Assembly (NCBI GenBank): GCA_012295275.1
Contig: CM022667.1
Span: 18,755,245 to 18,819,244 of the forward strand
DNA length: 64,000 nucleotides
Direction of reading: 5' to 3'
Source of the DNA: Chrysomallon squamiferum
Lineage: Eukaryota; Mollusca; Gastropoda; Neomphalida; Peltospiridae
A program made the position numbers and the translations under genes. Numbering within the stretch: position 1 is the first letter of the stretch; every line of letters begins with the position of its first letter. Shown here piece after piece: positions 23,514-34,575 of this stretch. The notes under the pieces were generated by a model. That model ran no database searches. It saw only the letters and a list, made by a program, of their open reading frames with translations, and was not told where the DNA came from.

Positions 23514-25437
23514 CAGAGATAATATATATGTGTGTGTGTGTGTGTGTTATACTGTAAGCATAATAAACACAACTTTTCTTAAGCAATTATAAACATCAAG
23601 TACATAAAATATAAAGCTGTTTAATTAATATACAGTCAAACTTTTATGTGCTAAGATGGAAGGGATCAGCAAAATTGCTCCAGTTTAATAATGTTTCAAA
23701 TATTTGTCTGACAGACAAGTAATGTACATTTCATATTGCAAGAAACACTCTCTTGCATTTTTTGTAAACTAAATAAATAATAAAAATAAATAAAAGACAC
23801 AACTCATATAAATTTGACATAAATATGACACATATAGAAAATGTATATGAAAATGTGTTTATTGATATATAAAATTTGAAAAACAGACAATACGTACATG
23901 TACATGTATTACTAAAACAAATAATTCAACCCTATAACTGGAAATAAATACCAAGTTTATGTATTTTCAGATTTTTAAACTTTGTGGAATGTAATAAATT
24001 TTACTGAAGTGTTATTAGCAATAGTTCTACAGTAGAAATATTTAAAACCACATACAGATACATGATGAAATTATTTTTACAGGGTTCTCCACCAAACTGC
24101 TTGGTCTTTGATAAAGCAGTTACTGATATATTTTAATTTCTAAATTTGCCAAAGAGATTTTTAAATTTAAAAGATATTTAAATAATAATTAGACTTACAT
24201 AGAAGAATATGGCTCAAATGTGCTAAATTACATTGTGGATTTAAGACTAGAAAACATACCCTGAAAAATGTTCTTGTGTTTCAGTATCAATAATTGAATA
24301 TTCATTTTAATAGTAATGAAGGTGAAGCCCTATCGAACTTTTTCATGATGTTAAAAATTAACTCACGTAATCCTGTTCTGTGTTTGCTTTGAATTCTGTG
24401 GAGAGCACATCAAGAATGGTCCTATTTTGCCATCGGAATTTGGCATAGGTTGTAAATGTGAAATAGTATGGATATACTTTCCTCAAACCTGCAAAAAAAT
24501 ATTAATAAAATAAAATAAAAACATTTTTGGAAGGAACTGATGCTAAAGAATTAATCTCTGACAACAAAATACTTCAAAACTGACAATGTTTATGTTTAAT
24601 TCAAAAGCTTGCAATGAAAAACATGATAGTAAGAGAATTATTTCTACCATTTTCAAAATAATAGTCAGTTTCTTTGTAGAAGTCAGCACTGAACCCAGGG
24701 TTTGTGTTCTTTGATGGTTTTATTTTTTTCTTCATTTCTTTGTATTTCTGAAGTTTCTCCATCTGAAATTATATCATTACATATTTTACTATAAAAAGTG
24801 TTCTTCTCAGTTAAAACAAAGCCAGACTTGTATGTGTAACAAATTACATTCACATTTATAAATTCTTTGAGCACTAACTCATACTGATATTAATTGATGT
24901 AATTTTTCTGTCCACAAGTTCAGAGCACACACATACACACATCATAATAAATAGTTTGAAATTTAAAAAAATCAATCAGAAAATAATGTAAAGGTAATTC
25001 ACAAATTCACCCTTTTTTTATTTTCCTTAACATATATTTATTCAGTATTACAGTATCATTTATTAATTTCATTTAATTTATGTTATATACATGTTGTTAT
25101 TATTTGTTGTCATAGCTTCTGTTGTTTCGTTGGGTGTTTTGGATTTGTGTTTTTTTTTGTGTGTTTTTTTTTTACTCCTTATTTATCGTAATATTTATCG
25201 CTATTTAATTTTCACACTAACCCTTTTTCTAGCTCGTTTCGATAAAGTGTCCTTAATGTTGATTTCAGCATTTACAGAAACACATACTTCTTCAAACTCT
25301 ACATCTATTTGGTTGGTAGTATTACTAATACTATTACTAGTATTAGCAGCCATGCTAATCCTTGCCAATCTTTTATAGAACTTCTGAAATTTAAGTAATT
25401 CTTGACTAATTAAGTTTATGCAACGATGAAACAGCAT
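19358..25437 (-). CDS. RPUSD2: RNA pseudouridylate synthase domain protein (RPUSD2 type), 11 exons
   Basis: RluA-family pseudouridine synthase, converting uridine to pseudouridine in RNA. Exons: 25437-25222, 24762-24648, 24488-24367, 23476-23376, 23080-22914, 22293-22152, 21821-21685, 21415-21362, 21060-20969, 19981-19652, 19423-19358; 1542 nt, 513 aa, open throughout. Landmarks are GLRKVYPYYF (about residue 110), an S4-like segment (NGTVTVNGQPV), INKPSSIPCHPCG, the catalytic motif YRLDRLTSG with D246, PHTGRTHQIRIHLQFLG, and a C-terminus ending LHALKYKGPDWEY. All match the RPUSD2/yeast Pus8-Pus9 order; length is close to the human protein. Usual RluA members have His where Y243 stands. The first 30 residues are basic with few acids and could be a mitochondrial presequence; an internal Met (MAANTSN) could give a form without it. 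Confidence 0.93.
23111..23212. repeat. Compound CT/CA microsatellite next to an RPUSD2 splice acceptor
   Basis: About 70 bases of CT repeat are followed by CA repeat. In gene orientation this is TG then AG repeat, ending about 30 bases before the exon that starts at 23080. A further AT/TG tract spans 23479-23548, immediately upstream of the exon starting at 23476. Confidence 0.95.
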
Positions 25438-25575
25438 TCAGCGATCCAAGTAATACCGACACCATAAAATAAATAAATGTGGTTATTATTATAATTTTTT
25501 AATATGTATTGGTTTGAAGGTAAGTATTTATTAAGTTATCTAGTTAAAATGTTTTACACCAATCCGACCGTGGGC

Positions 25576-25586
25576 GCCGCCATCTT
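25576..25586 (-). promoter_or_regulatory. YY1-like motif upstream of RPUSD2 start
   Basis: On the minus strand the sequence reads AAGATGGCGGC, the extended YY1 consensus commonly found just around transcription starts in the direction of the gene. It lies about 140 bases upstream of the ATG at 25437, inside the only CpG-containing, GC-richer patch nearby. It probably marks the promoter or 5' UTR of the RPUSD2-like gene. Use is inferred. Confidence 0.55.
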
Positions 25587-26639
25587 TGTAAGGGAAAGCA
25601 GTCTGTTTTAGTATATCGAGATAAAAGCTTAACAAAATCATTTTAACTCATGGCTAAAGAAAATGTTATAAAAAATATAAAAAAGAAAGCAAGAAAGAAA
25701 AGGAAAGGAAAAAGAAAGAAAGAAAAATAAATAAATAAATAAATAAATAAAATGTGAATATAATTTAATGCAAAACATTAAGAGTTAATTCGGGATAACA
25801 GTCAGGTCCAGGTCAATGAACAGTTTACCCCAATTTTTTAATTAATTAATTTATTTTTATACAAAATTTTTAATTATTTATTTATTTATCATGTTGCTTT
25901 TAACTTTATCCCAAATTCTGACAAACCATTCATATGACAACGTACAACAAAATTTTTACTGGTTCAATCTAGACACTATAAATGTATTAAGAACAGATAA
26001 AAACATGATACCAAATGTCTGTTTGCTGCAAATATGCTTTAAGACTTAAAACAAAGCACTATTTCAGATATTTCTAAGTATGAACTATTATCTACAAAAG
26101 TTTAAATATTAAAAATGATGCACGCAGTGTCATTTTACTGGATATAGCAAGTTCAGTGCAAAATAGTAAAAAAGCTGTCAGCTGTGTCGCTTTGCTTGTT
26201 TGTTTGACCAACATTTCTAATCTTATTGAATGACAAAAATTTTACATTTGAAAACCCCTTTTTTATATATATATGGTCACGAAGGTTATCTGAAATGTAT
26301 CAAATGACTGTTTGAAAGATATAATTGGTTAATTTTCATTCGTTGATGAATGTCTAATGACATCGGTACACTAATCGCAGACGAAGCCTATTAAGAAACC
26401 AATGGAGCCTAAGCTTTATGGTCCCTAATCCCATGAGGACTACAGAAGCAACGTTAGTTCACACTGCTTCCACAGTTCACTGAAGGAGATAACATTGGTT
26501 ATCAGATCTTAATTGTTCTACTTCTAAAGGGCTTCCATATCTGATCAATCCCCATAATCTAGTTCAGTTACTGCTCATGCATGAGAGGCTGCTTACGGGG
26601 AGAATGCAGTAAACTACACGGTGTGTGGAAAAGCAGTGC

Positions 26640-27700
26640 AAAGGGCATTCTGAGAATATCTTTTGTAAGAAAAATATTTTAATGGCAATTTGATAACTGA
26701 AGTGATGGATGGTGACCCAAATTTTGCTAATTATATTAAATTCTGTGAACAGTTATTTAACTCTTAGTTGGCAGAGCATCACGGCAGATTTGATACACGT
26801 ACTCTCAATGTGTCTGTCACAATAAACTTAAACATGTTACTGATAAGTAAATTGTGGGTTTGATTCAGGAACATGGTAAAACTGGTTAGCATGCATGTCA
26901 TGGCAGATCAAAAGGGCTCCTGGGCAAAACTTTTAGGCGCTGTTTCTGAATGACTCCCTCTATTTGCTGCAGCTAAACTATCTGAAGTCACTAACTACAA
27001 AACACGAGGGAGCTTAGTCAAAGAACGTACCAAGTAATTCACCGGGCAGACAAATACTGGGCTGGTCTTGGTTGTGACTTTGTCATTGAATAATACTGAT
27101 AAGGTCTTTCAAGTGTGCTGGAAGTCTTATTTGAGGCAAGCGAACAGATGATGGAGGAAACTGAAGCTAAGCTGAAAAGAGATCGTGTGAAGCGGTCAAA
27201 ATCAGAGAAAACCGTGAATTGCAGAACCTATACGCTACGGGTCCTCATTGAGAAAATAATTGATGGTTATTTAGCAGTAGGAAATCAGCTCATTGGGAAA
27301 ATGGTAGATGACTCATCTGTTGTCAAAGTTACCACTGAGAGAAATATCGATCCTGCATTACGCTTCCACATTTTCATGGATGGGGTACTTGACTACAAGT
27401 TGAGACCATTTCCACCAGCGCTTCATGAGGCAAACACCATATTCATGAAAACCGATACAGCACAGTTTGTCAAAGCAATATATGACCATGATGTAACCTG
27501 ATGATTATTTACTGATTCACCGTGTTCAGTGGACAAAACGCAGTATATATGATGTAATAGTAGATGCCGATGTGGTCTTCACTCACTGTACGAAATTATG
27601 GAAAGGCAACGGACTTCATCAGTGGCTATCCTGAAACACTATTAATAAAGGACAAAACATGAAAGAGGAGAGGAGAAAAATCATTCGAAAATAAACGTCA
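26640..27700 (+). pseudogene. Degenerate mobile-element-associated ORF
   Basis: Fragments in changing plus-strand frames read GNLITEVMDGDPNFANYIKF (about 26680-26740), then an open 128-codon stretch from 27115 with LDYKLRPFPPALHEAN, then HRVQWTKRSIYDVIVDADVV and SGYPETLLIKDKT. The order 'PPALF-like, then HR-W, then DGY-P-IKD' resembles a large uncharacterised protein family that is multi-copy in mollusc and cnidarian genomes and looks transposon-linked. That link is from memory. Stops and shifts interrupt it, so it is a pseudogene. A second fragment of the same family lies inverted at 27820-28060. Confidence 0.5.
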
Positions 27701-27819
27701 CATCTAAAACAGTCTTTAGTGATAAAAAATAATATTTCTTGTCATATGAATATTACAAGCAAAAGCTAACCAATCTAATTAGTGAGATTTTAAGAGAGAG
27801 GGGGTGCAATACACCTGCA

Positions 27820-28060
27820 CTATTCAATGCTGTATTTGTAGAGGGTATGGATTACCATGTCCAAATGCCCGTGGATGCCAGGTGGATCAGTGTATCTAAT
27901 CTGACATTTGTATGAGTTAAACATCTGTTCAAAGGATTTAACATAAGTAGCAAAACCTTGGCCACCATCCATCACTTCAGTGATCAACAGGCCATTCAAG
28001 CAATTTGCCATTCCACATTTGACAGCTGTTGTACTATTATATTTTATTCACTTGCAGTAA
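27820..28060 (-). pseudogene. Inverted second fragment of the same mobile-element ORF family
   Basis: The minus-strand reading contains LNGLLITEVMDGGQGFATYV followed by KSFEQMFNS. The plus-strand fragment near 26690 reads NGNLITEVMDGDPNFANYIK followed by FCEQLFNS. The shared pattern is clear, so two pieces of one family lie head to head within about 1.2 kb. Confidence 0.55.
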
Positions 28061-28369
28061 ATTTGATACATCCAGTAAATGAAATTACTTGCATCATTTT
28101 TGATATTGTAAACTTTTGTAGAACATAGTTCGTGCTCAGAAATATCTCAAATAAAGCTTTATTTTAGCTTTTAGTGCATTATTTGCAGCAAAATTCATAT
28201 GAGTTCTATCTTCATGTTCCCGGTGTCAGATTTTGGAATACTTTTTTCTTCACGTAAATTCAAGTTGTTATTATTATGGACGTTATTTTTTAAACATTTT
28301 ATATAACTAGTTTAATTAACAACCACTAAACAGACCATACTCTTTTTTCTTTTTTTAAATATATAACCT

Positions 28370-28530
28370 AGACAGTACAAATCCATCGGGCCGACCCGAC
28401 GTCGGTAATAGGGCGGCCGATGTTCATCCAATATTGTGTTTGCATATCGGCTCGATGTCGTAGATATCGGCCCAATATCAGCAACATCGGCACAACACCG
28501 GAAACCGATACCGGCCGATGTTAGCAACAT
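28370..28530. repeat. CG-rich iterated CGATGT/ATCGGC repeat block
   Basis: About 160 bases contain repeated variants of ATCGGC, CGATGT, CCAATAT and the palindrome CGGCCG, in both orientations. GC content and CpG density are far above the surroundings. It looks like a terminal region of a DNA element or an old satellite fragment. A minus-strand ORF across it is low-information and was not accepted as a gene. Confidence 0.6.
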
Positions 28531-28687
28531 TAGGCTAATGTATACTCAGGGTGTTTATTAATGTTAAACGAGTTAAATTAAATTCTCCATGCAGTCTCTT
28601 TCACGCTCAGTCAGTTCTTTCCTCGAAGAATACTTTTCTTTATTTGAGTGATCTTTCTACATCATTTAAATAAACATTAATACATTG

Positions 28688-28740
<53 letters not shown>

Positions 28741-29471
28741 TACACACATACATACATACAAACATATATGTACACATTTTACTAGTATACAAATAATTAC
28801 TCACATTTTTGTGCAAAATTCAGAAAACTCTTTGACATTAACACAATTAATATTGTACTGAATAGGCTATCTAGTATATAAAATTCCAAGCCTGTAGGCC
28901 AGTATACACTACTATCTTTGAATTAAATGTCTAAAAACAGCTCGAGAGAGATTACTAATATAACATAAAAAACATATTCATACACACACACTCTCTTTGA
29001 TTATGCTGTGCTTACAACAGATATTTAATTATAATTAATTTATATATCTGTGAAAGTGACACATTTCAATCATTTACGTACATACAATCGAACCCCATTG
29101 AGCTGATATCGCAAGTAGCACACACACACACACACACACAAAAAACACTGAGTTAACCAATTATCGACTCAAACAATGTTATGTTTTATATAATACTTTA
29201 AACAATAACAACAGCAGCAGGAACAACAACAACAACAACAAAAAGGGGTGAATTCTAAAATCACCCTGCAAAATACCATAGCATTATAATAGAGTGAGGA
29301 ATAGTGCATTAATTAGGTCTTGACAGCCTATACCCATAAATGTAATAATAAGTACAAAGAAAAAAATGTAAATGTAAATGTAAAAAAAATGTGTGGTATT
29401 TGTTTATACAGACATACACACACACACACACATATATATACATATATATATATACATACATACATACATAC

Positions 29472-29502
<31 letters not shown>

Positions 29503-30002
29503 CACATATATAAAATATATACATACATATATATATACACACATAAAATACATACATATATATATATATATATAATTAATTAAGAAGTAGAAGAAAAATA
29601 CGAAAGAAAAAGAAAATAAGTAAATAAAACAAAAATATGGAATATGCATTTTAATACGCAGTTTATAGATGATGTTATTCACACAAACCTATACTAGTGA
29701 ATTTGATAGATAAAGAAAACATGTAGATTGTTTTGCTTGTTTATTTGTTTCTTTCGCATAACAGAGAGTTCTAAAAGTTGAAGTCTGTTTTCGATATACG
29801 CTATCCCTTTATTTAATTATTTTATTTTTGTCTCTTTGGGTTTGATAGTTTCCAAGCCTACTTTTTTGTTCCCCAGCATCGGGCGTTTTAATGTCTGAAT
29901 CTAAATGAGTCTTTATTATCACTTAGAAATAATCGAATAATCTTTGTTTATATAACACAATTCACAGACATTTTCTGGGTTATAAATGCCAGTAGTATTT
30001 GT

Positions 30003-30087
<85 letters not shown>

Positions 30088-31985
30088 AAATGATAAAAAA
30101 AATGTTCAGTGTTACAAATGAAGTAAGCCTTTTACTTACTTACTTTCATTTGTTTTCTTTTTTCTATGGAATTAGTTTCCTATAGTTATATATAGTTTAT
30201 TAAAAAAAAAAAAAAAAAAAATCCCTTGCAAAGAATATCATTTCTTTATCCGTAATAATAAACAAGTACATAAGTTTTGTTATCTGTCCTTGATAATTCG
30301 ACCGTCAAATCAACCGAAACGATTAAAATGTCTGAATCTAAACCATCCAAATGACCTCTGAAAAAGACGGCGAGTTAATATCGCGGTCAAAGACAATTTA
30401 GGTTAACGTTTGCTTGCTCACAGAGAGCATCATTAACTTTAAAACATGAAAATTGTTTTACTATTTTCAACTTCTTTAAATGGAAGCTGTTTGTAGGACG
30501 TTGAACTTTATCTATATAAGCTTCATCTGAGGGAGTACACACGAACTTTTTAGAATAATTAATATATTTGAAAACATTTTGACACGAACGAGAATGCAAG
30601 CTGTATAAAATCGTAGTTCACGTGAAACGAGGGAAACAACAGAAGAGAAAAAATCTAAAAATCTATCTATCTATCTATATATAAAAGAGTAAAAAAAGAA
30701 ATAAAAAGAAAAAGAAAAGAAAAGAAAAGAAAAAGAAAGTAAAAGAAAAGAAAAACACTCTTAAATATACATATTTTCATAAAATATATATAAGCAGGGG
30801 AACACAGTTTTAATAACTGGAGGCAAGACACTATTTACAATTATTAATTGCAGTTGTAATTTCACTGCTTGCCTGCATCACCGTTTAAAATGTTGTGTTC
30901 CGTTCTTAAGCAGAAACATTTAAATCTAATAAACTAAAAATATTGATCGTTGCAGATCATATTGTATCATAAGACCAATTCATTAAACATCGAAGAACAC
31001 TACATCAAAATATGTTCGATATTCCTAAAGTAAGTAACAAACTGAAAAAAGGGTTCTTTGATCACGATCACAATTCACTTCCTATATTAGTTCAAACAAA
31101 AATCTTCAGGATATTGGTTTTACTTTGGTTGCAAGCCAGTACTATCACAAAATAATCACTTAATGGCTTTGCGCGTTTTCTTCCAGATTTATCGATACTG
31201 ATCGTATTTTACAACATATACAACACATTTTCTAATGATTTTTCTCACTAATGATGAAAATAAACAATGAGGAGAGTAAATATTGGCACATTTTTGTTTG
31301 TTTTTTAATTTAACACACGGTTTCACTTTTTGTTTTTTAATTCTTGTCTCTTATTTTCTCGTCTTCTAATATGTGCCTCAAACGAAATAATGTAATGGGC
31401 TAGTGTACACTTCTTATATTACTTCATGTATTGTCTTTATTATTATTAAAGACTGGTTTCCTGTAACAAACAAAACAGTTTCGTATCTGTAAAGAAAAGA
31501 TAATTATTTAAAATCACCGCTTCAAGTTTAACTAAATAATTGTAGAACTTAAATCGTTTTTTTCATTAGAACGGTGATTTATAGCAAACATGGAGTAAAT
31601 GCTCCTTTCATTGTTCCAGTTAAGATATATCCACAATATCATCAATGACGAATCCTTTTCTTGTTGTTGTTGTTGTTCTTATTATTATTATTTCAGATTC
31701 AAAGAATCAGTGTTACTGTTATCATTTCTTTATTTTTGTAATTTTATTTGTTTATTTACCATGTATTACTATGAACTTTAAAGCAGTTTAACGATAATCA
31801 AAAAAAAAAAAAAATAATAATAATAATAATAATAAAAGAAAGTAAAAACAAAGAAGAAAAAAAAAAAAAAAGACAGAATAAATGAATCTAAAACAGCGCC
31901 ATTAATAACAAAATAAAAGTATTTGTGTAACGTAAACAAGATCAAACATGGGAGTGCCAAGTTGTTCAGACGGCGGGAATTTAAA

Positions 31986-31993
31986 CCAATCAG
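31986..31993 (+). promoter_or_regulatory. CCAAT-box candidate upstream of the FRAT-like gene
   Basis: The sequence CCAATCAG matches the NF-Y core and lies about 350 bases upstream of the ATG at 32338. The distance is larger than usual unless the 5' UTR is long. A single motif in AT-rich DNA is weak evidence. Confidence 0.3.
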
Positions 31994-32337
31994 ATTTCGC
32001 CACTAAATCGGGCCACAAAACAAAAACAAATTCACGGGAATGTGGCATGACATCTTCATGCGCTTTGTTTACCGTGGCTTTATTTTATTTATCTCTATAT
32101 TATTGATCTGGTAGTATACCATATTAATGTAAAATGTGTTATAAAATTTGTATTATGTAATTGTCAAATTAAATATTGTAAAATTTTCCTCAAACAGATT
32201 ATAATGAGGAACTACATGTTATCGCGGAATTATTTATACAACGGCTCTAACCTTGCGGATGTAAACAAAGATTCATTCACTGGGTGAGCGTATGAGGTTG
32301 TACTGTTTACAAACGGGTTAGAAGTGAATTTTTCAAG

Positions 32338-32781
32338 ATGCCGGTGAAAGTTGAAGTAGAAAAGCCAAAACAGACATTTAATAACTTTCCTACAGATATT
32401 GATAATTTAGTTAAGGAGGTTCAGGAACGACTTTGTCTAAAAAAGAAAGGGAAATTATGTGAGTACCGAACATTGCCGTATACGAAACCGAGCAAAACAA
32501 GCCGGCTGGCAAAATGGCGAAAGACCTGCTGCCATTGCCCATCACCGGTCTCAAGAAAGTATATAACGATGCAAGATAAATGTTCAGACAATTGTTGTGA
32601 ACAATATTCGGATGAAAACGACCCACATATTTTGCTCCAAAAACTAATTAACGAACAAACACTCATACAAGAGGCTGTTAAAAGACTAGGTTTGCAAAAC
32701 AAAAGTAGACCTAAACATAAACAATTTTCATGGTCATGCTCGATGGATTCCGATTACAATGCTGAAGGAAATCATTCATAA
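32338..32781 (+). CDS. FRAT-like: FRAT/GBP-like GSK3-binding protein, single exon
   Basis: A 147-aa protein in one exon. The C-terminal segment at residues 94-118, NDPHILLQKLINEQTLIQEA then VKRL, matches the GSK3-binding helix of FRAT1/2 and GBP (DDPHRLLQQLVLSGNLIKEA then VRRL). The N-terminal IDNLVKEVQERLCL (21-34) matches the conserved acidic/leucine-rich N-terminal box of the family and could act as a nuclear export signal. The middle is basic and Cys-rich (KTCCHCPSPVSRKY), unlike vertebrate FRATs. Vertebrate FRAT genes are also intronless. FRAT proteins bind GSK3 and compete with Axin, which favours beta-catenin signalling. The start is supported by an in-frame TGA at 32293-32295. Length is shorter than human FRAT2 (233 aa) and near zebrafish GBP. 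Assignment rests on two short motifs in the right order. Confidence 0.8.
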   Translation: MPVKVEVEKPKQTFNNFPTDIDNLVKEVQERLCLKKKGKLCEYRTLPYTKPSKTSRLAKWRKTCCHCPSPVSRKYITMQDKCSDNCCEQYSDENDPHILLQKLINEQTLIQEAVKRLGLQNKSRPKHKQFSWSCSMDSDYNAEGNHS

Positions 32782-33463
32782 TATTAGAAATGTATCAAGG
32801 AAAATGAAACGCTGTCGAGATACAAGATACATCTTAAGGACTCTTGAATTATTTCGCTATATAATAATATTTACATTTGGACGTTTGTATTATAAATCGA
32901 GTTATAACAATTAATATGTGTTTGTGATTCCGCGTAGTGACTGCATAACAAACAAATAAAATAATAATAATAATAATTAACGTTACAAAAGACAGTGTTC
33001 ACCTACCAGCATTTTTGTTTTTGTTTTATAGTCGAACGTACATCTAAATTAATAATCATTATGAAATTACTAAATATGTCACGTGGTTAAGAAATTAGCC
33101 AAATATAACTAGGTCGTCAAGTTCATCACACCAATATTGCTAGAATAAAGGAGGAAGTAAAAATGTAACGATGTGGTTTTACATATGTTAACCAAGACCA
33201 CTTTGTGACTTCATTCATTACTGATGAACTTTATGAATAGTTAATGCTTTCATTGACAAAATTATAATTGACTTTGTAAGTGCTTGTTTATATTTTGTAT
33301 GTTTTCATTAGAAAAAATTGATCATTTAATGATGACTTTCAGCTTTTACATTTTATATTTGAATTTTGTTTATGAAAGAGTATTTCTGTACATTTGATAT
33401 AATTATCTAGTTAATACCTTGGTTTATTGTGTGTTTGTAATCACTAAAGATTCGGCTGTGCTA

Positions 33464-33469
33464 AATAAA
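33464..33469 (+). terminator. Candidate poly(A) signal of the FRAT-like gene
   Basis: AATAAA lies about 680 bases after the stop, with a second copy at 33606-33611. Between the stop and here no other gene is visible, so this stretch is probably 3' UTR. Confidence 0.4.
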
Positions 33470-34543
33470 TTTGTTTAATTAAATATATTCTGTATTCTGT
33501 TTAAACTATATGTTTAACGTGTGTATCTGTGTCTGTGTGAGTTGTTTTTGTTTTTTGTCTATCAGTGTTTTGAGGATGACGAAATAAATAGCCTCCTTAA
33601 AATTCAATAAAAAATTGTGTAGAGATAATGGAACTAAGATTTCTGGTATGAAACTAGTGGACTCATTTTTTGTCTTTTAATAAAAAGGAAGAAAATCGAA
33701 TATTCATAATTAATGGAATTTCAATTGTATTAACATGTATAAGGATATTTATGAAAATTAATAAATTAAATAATAATCTGATTAAAAAACATCCATTGAG
33801 ATTGTTTCTAAGCATATCAAATAGTGAATAAATTATTTACTAATCATAACAACAATTTTTTTTTTATTTTGGGCCAAAATATACTAGTTTAAATATGACA
33901 AATGAATTAATTTTTTTTTTTTAAATTACGCTTATATTGTATTAGTGAGAATGCATCTAAAACAGTTGCTTAAAGACCCATTTTCATTGCTAATAATCAT
34001 TATTCTCATATTTCAGTAGATAAGAAAGTTGCAAAATAGCACAACTAAATATAATTATGCTTTTACATGAACATACTCTTTTCGAGATAATTAAAGATAT
34101 GTACATCAGAACAATACAAAGTAAAACGTTAAGTAATAAATCAAATGTTATTTAGACATGTATTTGAAAATTTAAATTTTAATTTCTTATTTATTTTATT
34201 TACGATACAATTTTGTGACAATTCTTTTTAAAAATACTTATTAACTCAGTAAATTTTGAAATATTTGTTATTTTTGTAAGACAGTTATAGATGATGAAAA
34301 CAGGAATTAAAACGTTTTGTAATCTAGATAATTCAGCCAGTAATACAACTTTTTACTATATCAAATTTAAGACAATATGTTTCTTTGAAAAAGTCTTAAT
34401 ATTTAGAAGACACATGCTATGCATACGGTCCAGAATGATCCAGTTTTTTTGACGTCATGTTTCATCATAAATTAATTATTCACATTACTATGATGTCTAG
34501 ACTGTCGATTTCATTTTATTGAGGGGGTAATTTATAATAATAA

Positions 34544-34575
<32 letters not shown>

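Larger units (their letters stand above)
25588..32337. other. Interval of decayed repeats between RPUSD2 and FRAT-like genes
   Basis: No intact gene is visible. The interval holds mobile-element relics (26640-28060) and a CG-rich iterated repeat (28370-28530). Microsatellites are AT at 28689-28737, a large AT/AC compound at 29415-29574, and GT/GA at 30000-30083. Poly(A) lies near 30201-30221. Frames of serial Y/I/H residues at 29.3-29.7 kb are translations of the AT/AC tract. The final few hundred bases should contain the promoter of the FRAT-like gene. Confidence 0.6.

Noticed and set aside
28312-28530. Minus-strand ORF with RPPYYRRRVGPMDL
   Set aside because: It is produced by the CG-rich iterated repeat block; its residues follow the repeat units.
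29309-29682. Several overlapping Tyr/Ile/His-rich ORFs on both strands
   Set aside because: All are translations of the AT/ATAC/CA compound microsatellite; no frame has non-repeat coding character.
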